A stretch of DNA of 64,000 nt from Lachnospira sp. UBA2821 (GTDB lineage Bacteria > Bacillota > Clostridia > Lachnospirales > Lachnospiraceae): the NCBI GenBank assembly GCA_002351535.1, contig DEGR01000064.1, forward strand, positions 1 through 64,000. The letters run 5' to 3'. Below the pieces are notes generated by a model. The model was not told the DNA's origin. It made no database searches and saw nothing but the letters and a program-made list of their open reading frames with translations. How positions within the stretch are numbered: the stretch's first letter is position 1; the number at the start of each line of letters is the position of its first letter. This document shows positions 47,156-57,418 of the stretch, piece by piece. Made by a program: the position numbers and the translations under genes.

Positions 47156-49228
47156 TTATAACAATGCATTGGCATCAAGAATTAACGCAACTTCACCATT
47201 TCCAAGTATTGTCGCACCACTTATAATCTTGCTGCTGTTACTAATATATTTTCCAAGTGATTTGATAACTATCTCCTGCTGTCCTATAAGTCTGTCAACT
47301 ACAAGTCCTGCAAGCTTTTCACCCTTCTTTACAATTACTACTGTAAGGTTTTCTTCCTCACTTGTATTCTCGATATCAAGAACCGTGTCAAGTCTTATAA
47401 GTGGAATAACCACGCCTCTTAAATGGATAACTTCTTTAGTCTGTACATATTTTATGTCACTGACAGGTATATCCTCTATTGTCTGTATATTTCCAAGTGA
47501 AATAGCATATTTTTCATCACCCAGTTCAACCATAAGTGCCTGAATTATTGCAAGTGTAAGTGGAAGTCTTATAATAAATGTACTTCCCTCTCCAAGCTCT
47601 GTCTTAACTTCTATATCACCGCCAAGTGTCTCAATCTTTGTCTTAACAACATCAAGACCAACACCTCTTCCTGATATATCAGTAACCTTCTTAGCTGTAG
47701 AAAAGCTTGGCTTAAACAGTAAATCTATAACTTCTTTGTCTGTCATTGATTCTGCCTGTTCCTCTGTTATTGTTCCTTTATTAATTGCACTGTTTCTTAC
47801 AGCTTCAACATCAATACCATTACCATCATCACTTACTTCGATTACAACATTATTACCATCCTGATAAGCATCAAGTCTTACCGTTCCGACTTCAGGCTTT
47901 CCTCTCTGAGCTCTCACCTCTGCGCTCTCAAGACCATGATCTGCTGAATTTCTAAGCAGATGCATAAGAGGGTCTCCAATCTCATCGATAACAGTTCTGT
48001 CAAGCTCTGTATCCTCACCTGTTATGTATAATTCCATCTTCTTGTCAAGTTTCTTAGACAAGTCTCTTATCATTCTAGGGAATTTGTTGGTAACAGTTTC
48101 AATAGGCATCATTCGCACTTTCATAACAGATTCATGAAGGTTAGTTGTAACTCTTTCAAGATATTCAATCTGTTCATTGAATGCCTGCGAACCTGAATTG
48201 CCGGCATCTGAGCTTGTTGATATAAGTCCATTCTTTGCAATAATAAGCTCACTTACAAGATTCATAAGAACATCAAGTTTCTCAATGTCTACTCTTACTG
48301 ATCTGTTTACAACCGGCTTTGAATTAGTTTTGCCTTTCGCAGGCTGCTTAACTGCCTTTGCGTCCTTTTTATTGTCTGTCTCCTTATTTGTATGTGTCTC
48401 TTCTTTCTTCTCTTCTGCATCTTTAGCACATTTTATGGCATCTAAAGATGTGATTTCTTCACCAACGGCGTCTTTAATCTCAGATACATTCTTTATAACG
48501 CCTATAACTTTATCTAACGATTCAGAAGAAACAACACATATACTAAAGTTCTGTTCAAACTTCTCATCTTCTATATCCTGTGCCGATGGTTCTGATTTAA
48601 TAATCTCACCGATATTTTCTATTGATTTGAATACAAGGAATGCTCTCGCTGCCTTAAGAAGACAGCTCTCATCAACATATACTGTTATTGTATGTACATG
48701 CATCCTCTTCTCAAGTGCTTCCTCAACTGCATGCTTCTCAAAATCCGTAAATACAAAATTCTTGTATGGAACTTCTGAAGAACCCTCTTCGCTCTTTTTC
48801 TCTTCCTGCTTTTCTTCCTTTTTCTCTTCCTGTTTTGGTGCTGAATTACCATTAAGTATAGCCTCTAATTCCTTTAAAATCGGCTCATTATCATTGGTAC
48901 CTTCGTCTGCACTTTCCTGTATATTATCAAGGTATTCCTCAAGTGCATCAAGACATTGGAAAAGAATATCTACCATATTGGCATCTACTTTCATCTTTCC
49001 ATTACGAATCTCTGAAAATACATTTTCCATCTGATGAGTCAGTTTCTGCATACGTTTGTAACCCATAGTACCTGCCATACCTTTTAATGAATGTGCAGCA
49101 CGGAATATCTCATTAATTGTATCCGTATTCTCAGGTTCTTTTTCAATTATAAGCAACTGCTCATTAAGACTCTGTAAATGTTCTTTTGTTTCATCGATAA
49201 AAATCTCTAAATACTGACTAACGTCCAT
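47156..49228 (-). CDS. cheA: Chemotaxis histidine kinase CheA
   Basis: A 690-residue kinase with the full domain order. P1 (about 1-105) has phospho-acceptor His46 in AAHSLKGMAG. A Glu/Lys-rich linker comes next. P2 (about 155-275) binds CheY/CheB. P3 (about 310-370) dimerises. P4 (about 370-550) is the ATPase with NSADHGLES, DDGNGID and GRGVGLDVVK. P5 (about 555-690) is CheW-like with INLGN/HLRGVVIPLIRL-type strands. Its start overlaps the end of cheB by 11 bases, so translation is probably coupled. Confidence 0.97.
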   Translation of the reverse strand: MDVSQYLEIFIDETKEHLQSLNEQLLIIEKEPENTDTINEIFRAAHSLKGMAGTMGYKRMQKLTHQMENVFSEIRNGKMKVDANMVDILFQCLDALEEYLDNIQESADEGTNDNEPILKELEAILNGNSAPKQEEKKEEKQEEKKSEEGSSEVPYKNFVFTDFEKHAVEEALEKRMHVHTITVYVDESCLLKAARAFLVFKSIENIGEIIKSEPSAQDIEDEKFEQNFSICVVSSESLDKVIGVIKNVSEIKDAVGEEITSLDAIKCAKDAEEKKEETHTNKETDNKKDAKAVKQPAKGKTNSKPVVNRSVRVDIEKLDVLMNLVSELIIAKNGLISTSSDAGNSGSQAFNEQIEYLERVTTNLHESVMKVRMMPIETVTNKFPRMIRDLSKKLDKKMELYITGEDTELDRTVIDEIGDPLMHLLRNSADHGLESAEVRAQRGKPEVGTVRLDAYQDGNNVVIEVSDDGNGIDVEAVRNSAINKGTITEEQAESMTDKEVIDLLFKPSFSTAKKVTDISGRGVGLDVVKTKIETLGGDIEVKTELGEGSTFIIRLPLTLAIIQALMVELGDEKYAISLGNIQTIEDIPVSDIKYVQTKEVIHLRGVVIPLIRLDTVLDIENTSEEENLTVVIVKKGEKLAGLVVDRLIGQQEIVIKSLGKYISNSSKIISGATILGNGEVALILDANALL

Positions 49229-50330
49229 CTCTTAACACCCCCGTGTTCTTTATAATCGCTTCTGCAATCTGATTAAGTGGTTTAACTTCATCGGCAAGTC
49301 CTGCCGCTGCCACAGCCTTTGGCATACCATATACAACACTTGATGCCTCATTCTGTGCTATAACATACACATTTTTTTCTTTACCAAGTGCTTCGATGCC
49401 TTTAGTTCCATCTGCCCCCATTCCGGTAAGCACAACACATATTACTTTATCGTATGCAGTATCACATAATGACTCATACATTATGTTCGCACATGGTCTC
49501 AAACCGTCAATTGCCGGTTCATCTGATAATACGACCGAATGCACATCACCAACATCATTCTTTATACGCATATGCTTTCCTCCCGGTGCAAGATATACCC
49601 AGCCCTTTTTTAAAACATCTCCATCCTCTGCCTCTTTAACATTAACATTACTAATGTCATTCAGCCTGTCTGCAAGCGATTTTGTAAAACTTGCAGGCAT
49701 ATGCTGCACCATGACAACCGGTGCATCCAAAGATGAAGGGATATAAGGGATAACCTCCTTTAGAGACTTAGGTCCTCCTGTAGAGCACGCAAGAGCAACT
49801 ATCTTTAATCCACTTTTTGCTATATTATTTTTTCTGACCTGATTTGTAGAATGTCTGGCTTCCGGCTTTTTAGACACCTGTATTGCCTTCTTTTCCTGCT
49901 TTGGAGTTATGCTTTCCATACAGCCACATGCAACTGAAACAGCTCTCAGTAGTCCCTGTCTGAATCCCTCGCCCTTAACCTCTGAATAACTTGAGGGCTT
50001 TTTAATACACTCCAAAGCTCCATATTCCAATGCTTCAATAGTCTCTTTTGCGTCTTCTTCAGTAAGTGTACTCACAACTATAACTTTTGCATTATATCTG
50101 TTCTGCTGTATTCGCTTAAGTGTCTCAATACCGTCCATGACCGGCATGTTTATGTCCATTATAACCGTATCGTAATTATTCTCAGCTATAAGTTCTAATG
50201 CATCCCTGCCATTTTTCGCTAAATCTTTCACTCTGAATCTGCCATCTGATGTAATTATATCAGATATAAACCTTCTCATGAGTGCAGAGTCATCTACTAT
50301 CAAAATATTTTTTTTACAATCCTCACTCAT
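49218..50330 (-). CDS. cheB: Protein-glutamate methylesterase CheB
   Basis: An adaptation enzyme removing receptor methyl groups. An N-terminal receiver domain (ILIVDDSALM; phospho-acceptor Asp in VIMDINMPVMDG, about residue 59) is joined to a C-terminal esterase. The esterase has its catalytic Ser in ALACSTGGPKSL, His in MVQHMPASFT and Asp in GMGADGTKG. I chose the ATG at 50330 (370 residues), 6 bases after AAGGG; a TTG at 50336 is the alternative. No cheR is seen in the window, so the matching methyltransferase must lie elsewhere. Confidence 0.94.
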   Translation of the reverse strand: MSEDCKKNILIVDDSALMRRFISDIITSDGRFRVKDLAKNGRDALELIAENNYDTVIMDINMPVMDGIETLKRIQQNRYNAKVIVVSTLTEEDAKETIEALEYGALECIKKPSSYSEVKGEGFRQGLLRAVSVACGCMESITPKQEKKAIQVSKKPEARHSTNQVRKNNIAKSGLKIVALACSTGGPKSLKEVIPYIPSSLDAPVVMVQHMPASFTKSLADRLNDISNVNVKEAEDGDVLKKGWVYLAPGGKHMRIKNDVGDVHSVVLSDEPAIDGLRPCANIMYESLCDTAYDKVICVVLTGMGADGTKGIEALGKEKNVYVIAQNEASSVVYGMPKAVAAAGLADEVKPLNQIAEAIIKNTGVLRDGR

Positions 50331-50369
50331 TCGCAACCCTTACCCTTTCACTATAGCTGTATTAATAAA

Positions 50370-51110
50370 TTAGTCTTTTTTTCTTAATCTTCTCTCTGTT
50401 TCAAATATAAATTTTATCAGATTCTCCCTGACTGTATTTTTCATATTTGTAAATTCCACCCTGTGCTCAAACATACGCTCCCTGTTCTGATTTCTTGTTG
50501 AACTGATTACATTTGCTATAAGACATACTTCCTTCTCCTCTGTAATGCCCATATTAAACATAATAATAATAACCGAATCTTTCTCAAGTTCTTCCGCTGA
50601 AGTAAATCTCATTCCTCCACCGCTTACATCAAGTGCAATTCCCTGCCGGACACCATCAGAAAGAATTTCTTCAAGCCCCTGTGGGTCTGACACAGCGACC
50701 ATAATCTGCTCCTGATTTATCTTCTTATATGTAATATCCATGACATATTCAAGTCTGAAATACTGTCTTCTCTGGAATTTCTTTAGCTCCGATGTAATAT
50801 CCACGACAAGAATATAAAGTCCATCCTCTTTATACCTGTCAGTAATAACTACTTTTGACTGATACAGACCTCCACTTGTAAAAAAACATGCATCAAATCT
50901 TCCATGCAATGGTAAAGGAATTACTCTTCCTTCTACTATTGGCATAGCTATCTTAAGCTGTTCGCCATCCAATATGTCATATATCTGACTTATATATGGT
51001 CTGCTGCTTTTTGCATGTTCCTTAGTGACATTTTTATTATCTTTTTCTGACAGAGCAGCCGGCTTTCTTAATTCTATTCTGTCTCCTAACGAAAGAATTT
51101 TATTTATCAC
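50370..51110 (-). CDS. PilZ-domain cyclic-di-GMP effector (YcgR/YpfA type)
   Basis: A 246-residue protein with an N-terminal YcgR-like beta domain (about 1-110) and a PilZ domain (about 112-235). Both binding signatures are intact: RRQYFR (Arg115 and Arg119, RxxxR) and DVSGGG (Asp161, Ser163, Gly166, DxSxxG). Such proteins slow the motor or block the switch when cyclic-di-GMP is high. It starts with GTG behind GGGGG and lies 3 bases after the flhG stop. It links the flagellar operon to the cyclic-di-GMP enzymes at 5.7 and 29 kb. Confidence 0.92.
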   Translation of the reverse strand: MINKILSLGDRIELRKPAALSEKDNKNVTKEHAKSSRPYISQIYDILDGEQLKIAMPIVEGRVIPLPLHGRFDACFFTSGGLYQSKVVITDRYKEDGLYILVVDITSELKKFQRRQYFRLEYVMDITYKKINQEQIMVAVSDPQGLEEILSDGVRQGIALDVSGGGMRFTSAEELEKDSVIIIMFNMGITEEKEVCLIANVISSTRNQNRERMFEHRVEFTNMKNTVRENLIKFIFETERRLRKKD

Positions 51111-51113
51111 CTG

Positions 51114-52004
51114 CTATTCCCCCTTTCTTGTTCTGAAGAATCTTGTGAACATATAGGCAAGTCCCCTTTGCTGTTCTTCATATTCCTCCCTTTTATCTAA
51201 CAGTATCTCAGCAATCTGTACAAATGACACCGATGACTTTGCGTCCGGATAAATAACCGTTACCGGTTTCTGCATAATTATCGCCTTTGACATTTTATCT
51301 TCACTTGGAATCATTCCAAGAAATGAAAGCTTCATGTTAAGGAATTGATTAACAACTGTATTTAGCTTATTATACAGATTCTTTCCATCTTCATAATCTG
51401 CCACTTTATTGGCTATAAGCTTTATACATGTATTATCTCTGTCGAACCCCTCATGCCTGTTAAGCGCTTTAAGTAAGGAATAAGCATCGGTTATAGATGT
51501 AGGTTCCGGTGTTGTAACTAAAAGTATTTCATGACTAAATGCCACAAATTCCATAACGCTATGGGATATGCCCGCTCCGGTATCTACTATGATTATATCT
51601 GCCATAGTCTCTAATCTCTTAAATTCATGAAGAAGATATATAACCTGATCTTTGTTAAGGTCTTCAAACTGATTTATTCCGGACCCGCCTGAAATATACT
51701 TTATCCCCATTGGTCCGTCCATAATTATCTCATTAAGCTGCTTTCCTCTGAATATCAGGTCTGACAGATTATACTTCGGAATTGCACCAACCATAACTTC
51801 AATATTGGCAAGTCCAAAGTCAGCGTCAAATACAATTACACTTTTCCCCATTTTTCTGAACTGTATTGCCAGATTAAGTGAAATGCTTGTTTTTCCGACA
51901 CCACCTTTTCCACTTGTAACAGTTATAACTCGTGCCTTATTATTGATATTTTCCTGTTCTGTATGATTTTTTACTATATTTCGCAGATTCTGTGCCTGAT
52001 CCAT
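51114..52004 (-). CDS. flhG: Flagellar number regulator FlhG (MinD-like ATPase)
   Basis: A MinD-family ATPase that works with FlhF to set flagellar number and place. SGKGGVGKTSISLNLA is the deviant Walker A motif, with VIVFDADFGLANIEVM and VDTGAGISHSV following. I chose the ATG at 52004, with GGGG 6 bases upstream, giving 296 residues. A GTG at 52016 would add four residues and overlap flhF by 11 bases; either start is possible. It lies immediately downstream of flhF. Confidence 0.93.
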   Translation of the reverse strand: MDQAQNLRNIVKNHTEQENINNKARVITVTSGKGGVGKTSISLNLAIQFRKMGKSVIVFDADFGLANIEVMVGAIPKYNLSDLIFRGKQLNEIIMDGPMGIKYISGGSGINQFEDLNKDQVIYLLHEFKRLETMADIIIVDTGAGISHSVMEFVAFSHEILLVTTPEPTSITDAYSLLKALNRHEGFDRDNTCIKLIANKVADYEDGKNLYNKLNTVVNQFLNMKLSFLGMIPSEDKMSKAIIMQKPVTVIYPDAKSSVSFVQIAEILLDKREEYEEQQRGLAYMFTRFFRTRKGE

Positions 52005-52005
52005 A

Positions 52006-53178
52006 TCAATCCCCACCTAAAAGTTTCTTCGCCAACGACTGCGGATTCAATACATTTATATCGTCCGGAACAACCTGTCCACATGTAACGTATGACAAAG
52101 ATGCTCCTGTTTTAAGCTTCACGTTCAAAATATTACCAAGACATGTAGTTTCATCTAACTTTGTGAATATAAGTCTGTACTTACCTATCTCACCATATAC
52201 TTCGACTATATTAAGCAAATCCCTATACTTTGTTGCAGCACTTAACACAAGATATATCTCTTTTTCCTGATTTTCAGCAATCTTGCTGTCATTAATCAAA
52301 TGTTTAATCTCCTCACACTGTTCCTTGTTCTTATGCGACCTTCCCGCCGTATCCACAAGTATAATGTCATAATCGCTGAAACTTTCAATTGCAATATTCA
52401 TTTCCTCAATTGTATACACAACCTGAAGTGGTATTCCAAGAATATTGGCATATGTCCTAAGCTGTTCAACAGCCGCTATTCTGTATGTGTCAGAAGTTAT
52501 CATTGCTACTTTTAATTTTTTATCAAGCTTAAAATCTGATGCAAGTTTAGCAATTGTCGTAGTCTTTCCTACACCTGTAGGTCCGACAAAAAACACAACT
52601 TTTGCCTTATTTTTCTCAACCTGTATATCACATGGCTGTCCAAGTTTAAGTATTATCTTCTGATATATTCCTGACAGTATTGTATCCATGTTTGATTCTT
52701 TCTTTAGTGACGATTCAACCTCGCCTATAATCTGATTGGCATATTTTTCATCCACTTCATTGTCAAGCATCTTAGTATACACTAACTGTATAAATGCAAT
52801 ATTTGAATTTTCTTCCTTATTCTGCGATTTGTTTTCCTCTTTTACTTCTTCCTTCTTCTCAGGTGTAGTGGCATTCCGCATCTGTGTCTCTAAAAGTTCC
52901 TGAAGACTGTCTAGTTTTTCTTCTATTGCGGATGACTTTGCATTTTCTTCTTCCGTCTGCTGGACAGCTATGTTAATAGCATTAGTCGGAATTGTAGACG
53001 TAGGAACTCTCTCTTCAAGCGCCGCAGTAACTTCCACAATATCTTTCTTAAACAGCCTTTTTAATCCCTTATGTTTTATTGTCTTTATATTAAGTACTAC
53101 AGCTTCACTACCCATTTCTTCTTTTGCCTGAAGTATAGCATCTTTCTCAGAAGATGCCTGAAATTTCTTAATTATCAT
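52006..53178 (-). CDS. flhF: Flagellar SRP-type GTPase FlhF
   Basis: A 390-residue GTPase. The N-terminal basic region B (about 1-135) is followed by a helical N domain and a G domain with GPTGVGKTT (199-207), SDTYRIAAVEQL and VDTAGRSHKN. FlhF directs where flagella are built and is the substrate of FlhG. The start overlaps the flhA stop as ATGA. Confidence 0.96.
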   Translation of the reverse strand: MIIKKFQASSEKDAILQAKEEMGSEAVVLNIKTIKHKGLKRLFKKDIVEVTAALEERVPTSTIPTNAINIAVQQTEEENAKSSAIEEKLDSLQELLETQMRNATTPEKKEEVKEENKSQNKEENSNIAFIQLVYTKMLDNEVDEKYANQIIGEVESSLKKESNMDTILSGIYQKIILKLGQPCDIQVEKNKAKVVFFVGPTGVGKTTTIAKLASDFKLDKKLKVAMITSDTYRIAAVEQLRTYANILGIPLQVVYTIEEMNIAIESFSDYDIILVDTAGRSHKNKEQCEEIKHLINDSKIAENQEKEIYLVLSAATKYRDLLNIVEVYGEIGKYRLIFTKLDETTCLGNILNVKLKTGASLSYVTCGQVVPDDINVLNPQSLAKKLLGGD

Positions 53179-55214
53179 GCCATGCTCACCATCCCAACTG
53201 ATTTCAATTCAACATTTGACTCAATCTCATTATATGAAATTACGATTAAATCTTCCACATAGTCTTCTGTAAGACGTTTAAAATACATTCTCACAATAGG
53301 AGAAGTTATAATAATTGCAGCTTTTCCCATATCCTCAAGTTTTTTAACTTCATTTTTAAGAGATTCAATAATTGCTCTTGAAGTATCCGGATCCATATTA
53401 AGATATGCCCCCTGTTCCGTCTGCTTAACAGAATTCATAATTTCCTGTTCCACCTTAGGGTCGAGCGTTATGACTGTTGTCGACTCATTAGGTGGGAAAA
53501 ACCTGCTTGATATAGCTCTCTTAAGTCCCTGTCTTACATACTCTGTCAGCACGTCCGTATCTTTTGTAACTGCTGCATGGTCTGCAAGTGTCTCACATAT
53601 AGAAGGTAAATCTCTTATAGATATTCCTTCCTTTAAAAGATTCTGCAAAACTTTCTGTATATCTCCAACACTTAAAAGCTTTGGAACAAGCTCATCAATT
53701 AATGTCTGGTTATTTTCCTTAATATTATTGATAAGATTCTGTACATCCTGTCTTGTAAGAAGTTCTGATATGTATTTTCTTACTATCTCCGTCAAATGTG
53801 TTGCAATAATTGAAGGAGGATCTACAACTGTATAACCAAGTGTTTCCGCACGTTCTCTCTGTCCCTCAGTAATCCATATTGCAGGAAGATGATAAGACGG
53901 CTCAAATGTAGGAATACCTGTAATCTCCTCTTCTACCATTCCCGGATTCATAGCCATATAATGGTCAAATAATATTTCACCTTCACTGACCTGTATACCT
54001 TTTATCTTTATAATATACTGATTTGGGTTGAGCTGTATATTATCCCTGAGACGTATAATTGGCACTACCGCACCAAGCTCCAATGCAATCTGTCTACGAA
54101 TCATTACAACTCTGTCTATCAGATCTCCTCCCTGATTAACATCTGCAAGTGGTATAATTCCATAACCAAACTCTAATTCTATCGGGTCAACCTGTAAAAG
54201 TGATACAACATTTTCCGGCTTTCTGATTTCCTCTGCTTCCTGTTCATCTGTCTCAACTTCTGTCTCAATCTCCTGAACACCCTTTTTGTTATTCATCATA
54301 TAACCATATATAACCGCTGCTGCTCCAATAGGAACAAATACATATATTGGAAGTGGTGTCACAATTCCCAAAAACATAAGTGTTCCTCCGACACACCACA
54401 GTACCTTAGGTGCTTCAAGTAATTGGGCAAATATAGTCTGACCGAGGTCTCTGTCCTCTTTTGAATCTTTAGTAACAAGAATACCTGTTGCAAGCGAAAT
54501 CATCAAAGATGGTAAGGCACTTACAAGACCGTCACCTATAGTCAGAATAGTGTACTGGTTAAGTGCCTCTGTTATGTCCATACCCTGACGCCATACACCC
54601 ATAACAATTCCACCTATAACATTAATAAATGTTATCATAAGTCCGGCAGTTGCATCTCCTTTAACATACTTTACGGCACCGTCCATAGAACCATAAAATG
54701 CTGATTCTGCCTGAATCTTTTCTCTTCTTTCTTTAGCCTGTGCATCCGTAATTGCTCCTGTATTAAGGTCAGCATCAATAGCCATCTGTTTACCGGGCAT
54801 GGCATCAAGTGTAAATCTTGCTGTTACTTCAGCAACACGCTCAGAACCTTTATTGATGACCATAAACTGCACTATTATAAGAATAATAAATACAATTATA
54901 CCTATTACTATATCTGAGCCACCGACAAATTCTCCGAAAGTTTCCACGACTTTTCCCGGATCACCTGTTTTTAAAATAAGTTTTGTTGAAGATATGTTAA
55001 GCGAAATCCTGAATAATGTTGTCAAAAGAAGAATTGTTGGAAAGGAAGACATATCCATTGCCTCTTTTGAAAACAATGCATTAAACAATACTACCAATGC
55101 TACGAACATATTGAACGCAAGAAGTACGTCTAATATGCCTGAAGGTACAGAGATAATCATAAATACAATCGCTGCAAGCAAATATATACCTATAAACAAA
55201 TCTGTCTTCTTCAT
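53175..55214 (-). CDS. flhA: Flagellar export gate protein FlhA
   Basis: A 679-residue export gate subunit with eight membrane helices in residues about 1-310 and a large cytoplasmic export-docking domain after. Family motifs MPGKQMAIDADLNTG and FPTILLLTTLFRISLNISSTKLIL are present. The cytoplasmic domain contains GYGIIPLAD and VVDPPSIIATHL. AAGGAAG lies 6 bases before the ATG. Confidence 0.97.
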   Translation of the reverse strand: MKKTDLFIGIYLLAAIVFMIISVPSGILDVLLAFNMFVALVVLFNALFSKEAMDMSSFPTILLLTTLFRISLNISSTKLILKTGDPGKVVETFGEFVGGSDIVIGIIVFIILIIVQFMVINKGSERVAEVTARFTLDAMPGKQMAIDADLNTGAITDAQAKERREKIQAESAFYGSMDGAVKYVKGDATAGLMITFINVIGGIVMGVWRQGMDITEALNQYTILTIGDGLVSALPSLMISLATGILVTKDSKEDRDLGQTIFAQLLEAPKVLWCVGGTLMFLGIVTPLPIYVFVPIGAAAVIYGYMMNNKKGVQEIETEVETDEQEAEEIRKPENVVSLLQVDPIELEFGYGIIPLADVNQGGDLIDRVVMIRRQIALELGAVVPIIRLRDNIQLNPNQYIIKIKGIQVSEGEILFDHYMAMNPGMVEEEITGIPTFEPSYHLPAIWITEGQRERAETLGYTVVDPPSIIATHLTEIVRKYISELLTRQDVQNLINNIKENNQTLIDELVPKLLSVGDIQKVLQNLLKEGISIRDLPSICETLADHAAVTKDTDVLTEYVRQGLKRAISSRFFPPNESTTVITLDPKVEQEIMNSVKQTEQGAYLNMDPDTSRAIIESLKNEVKKLEDMGKAAIIITSPIVRMYFKRLTEDYVEDLIVISYNEIESNVELKSVGMVSMA

Positions 55215-55236
55215 ATGTTACTTCCTTTCTACCTTA

Positions 55237-56355
55237 TCATCTCTGAGGTGTTTTATTCTTAATATTATATACAAAAGCCAATACTTCGGCAACTGCCTGA
55301 TACAATTCCTCCGGTATTTCACTTCCAATCTCAACATTTGCATATAAAGCTCTTGCAAGTGGCTTATTTTCAACTATCTCTACGTCGTTTTCTTTTGCCT
55401 TCTCCTTAATCTTCTGTGCAACATAATCTGCACCCTTAGCTACAACTATCGGAGCTTTGGCAATGTCAAGGTCATACTTAAGCGCTACGGCAAAATGTGT
55501 AGGGTTCGTGATAACTACATCCGCATCAGGAACACTCTGCATCATTCTCCTCATGGATGCCTTCTGCATAACTCTTTTCTGCTGTGATTTAACCTGTGGG
55601 TCTCCTTCTGAATTCTTATACTCATCTTTAACTTCCTGTTTTGTCATCATCATATCTGTATGGAATTTGTGTTTATTCCATATATAATCTGCAATTCCCA
55701 CTATAAGATAAATCGCACTTATCTTTATGCCGAGATTAATTGTAATATCTCCAATTGTCTGTAGGGCAGTTATAAGTGATACATCATACCATCTGTACCA
55801 GTACCACAGCTTCTCAACTATTGTTGTATACACTACATATGATGATATAATCACCAGTGCAAATGATTTTAAAAAATTCACAAGAGACTGTGCCGAAAAA
55901 AGTCTCTTTAATCCTTTTACCGGGCTGAATTTATCAAGCTTTGGCTGTAGTGGCTTTGTTGTTGGTTTCCATTTTACCTGTAACAATTCACCTATAATAG
56001 TTATCACAAATATGACAGCAACAATCGGTCCAACCATCTTTATTGAATCTATAGTCATATCTTTGAACAATGCAATAACTGTGTTATAGTTCATTTCATC
56101 ATGATATGGATTCGCCACTGTGGATATACGCGAATAAATGGAATTATATAATTCCATCATACCAGTACCTATATTTCCTATCATTGCTTTCAGCATATAG
56201 AAAAATACCAATAATGTAACTGCCGTAACGAGGTCTTTACTCTTTGCAACGTTACCTTCTTTTCTGGCATCATCAAGTTTTTTCGCAGTAGGCTCCTCTG
56301 TTTTTTCACCACCGGGTCCATCCTTCGCAAAAAACTGAAGGTTTAACTCAAGCAT
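55237..56355 (-). CDS. flhB: Flagellar export switch protein FlhB
   Basis: A 372-residue export component with four membrane helices and a cytoplasmic domain that cleaves itself at NPTH (Asn284-Pro285), switching export specificity from rod/hook to filament. The N-terminus GEKTEEPTAKKLDDARKEG is typical. It starts 1 base after the fliR stop, whose last codons supply its ribosome site. Confidence 0.96.
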   Translation of the reverse strand: MLELNLQFFAKDGPGGEKTEEPTAKKLDDARKEGNVAKSKDLVTAVTLLVFFYMLKAMIGNIGTGMMELYNSIYSRISTVANPYHDEMNYNTVIALFKDMTIDSIKMVGPIVAVIFVITIIGELLQVKWKPTTKPLQPKLDKFSPVKGLKRLFSAQSLVNFLKSFALVIISSYVVYTTIVEKLWYWYRWYDVSLITALQTIGDITINLGIKISAIYLIVGIADYIWNKHKFHTDMMMTKQEVKDEYKNSEGDPQVKSQQKRVMQKASMRRMMQSVPDADVVITNPTHFAVALKYDLDIAKAPIVVAKGADYVAQKIKEKAKENDVEIVENKPLARALYANVEIGSEIPEELYQAVAEVLAFVYNIKNKTPQR

Positions 56356-56356
56356 A

Positions 56357-57133
56357 TTACACCAAGCCTTTCATAACCTGTTCTACAAATTGCTGCATAG
56401 TCTCGAATATATAATTTGCAATCATAGGAATCAGTCTGACTGTTGCAAATAAAATAAGAAAACCGGTTATAACCTTTAGCTGGATTCCCACGGCAAACAT
56501 ATGCATCTGTGGTGCAACCTTTGCCATAATTCCAAGTACACAGTTCAGAATCAATATAGCTGAAAAAACAGGCAATACAATTCTGAACCCTATTATAAAG
56601 TATTGTCCCATGAATTCTATAAAAGAATCATAAAGCCCACTGCCCAGCCTTATCCCACCAATCGGTACTAATGAAAAAGACTCGACAATTGCATTTAACA
56701 GAAAAATATGCATATCCGATGCTATCATAATCATCATAATCAGGTATGCATAAATTGTTCCGGTTATGCCTGTCTGAGTCTTTGTAGCAGGGTCAAACTG
56801 CTGAGCCATTGCAAGTCCAATATCTGTGTCTATCATCTTACCTGCAAAATGTATTATTATTGATGCTATATAAGCTGAAAAACCAAGAAGCAACCCGACA
56901 ATACTTTCTTTTATAATTATTGAAGCATACCCAAAGACATTAGAGTATTCCAGATTTTGCACCGGCAATACATTATATAATATTATTGTTACAAATACAG
57001 AAAAACCAACCTTTATTCTTTGTGGCACATTTGCCTGTGAATAAAATGGTGCCGTATATATAAATGATGTTATTCTAACAAGAATCAATAAAAAATATTC
57101 TAATTTATCAATGGAAAATGTTATATTTATCAT
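56357..57133 (-). CDS. fliR: Flagellar export gate protein FliR
   Basis: A 258-residue, six-helix membrane protein. Family patterns include FYSQANVPQRIKVGFSVFV and GLAMAQQFDPATKTQTG. It forms the FliPQR export channel. Its start overlaps the fliQ stop by 4 bases. Confidence 0.95.
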   Translation of the reverse strand: MINITFSIDKLEYFLLILVRITSFIYTAPFYSQANVPQRIKVGFSVFVTIILYNVLPVQNLEYSNVFGYASIIIKESIVGLLLGFSAYIASIIIHFAGKMIDTDIGLAMAQQFDPATKTQTGITGTIYAYLIMMIMIASDMHIFLLNAIVESFSLVPIGGIRLGSGLYDSFIEFMGQYFIIGFRIVLPVFSAILILNCVLGIMAKVAPQMHMFAVGIQLKVITGFLILFATVRLIPMIANYIFETMQQFVEQVMKGLV

Positions 57134-57396
57134 TTGATATATCCCTCAAATGCCCATAAATTCTGCATAAATGATACTATCTTGTCCATTATAAAATTTC
57201 CAAATAGCATCAGGCATATGAATATTCCAAACAACTTTGGAATAAATGTTAATGTCTGCTCCTGTATGGATGTAATTGTCTGAATAATACTTACCACCAA
57301 ACCAATTACCAATGAAATAATTAACATTGGACCGGACGTTACAATTATCGTCCATAATGCTTCACTGGCAATATTCAGAACTGTCTCTACTGTCAT
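57130..57396 (-). CDS. fliQ: Flagellar export gate protein FliQ
   Basis: An 88-residue protein with two membrane helices (about 15-37 and 50-75) and the conserved ITSIQEQTLTFIPKL loop. Part of the FliPQR channel. AGGAG is well spaced before the ATG. Confidence 0.96.
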   Translation of the reverse strand: MTVETVLNIASEALWTIIVTSGPMLIISLVIGLVVSIIQTITSIQEQTLTFIPKLFGIFICLMLFGNFIMDKIVSFMQNLWAFEGYIK

Positions 57397-57418
57397 AAAT
57401 TTCTCCTATTGCCTAAAA

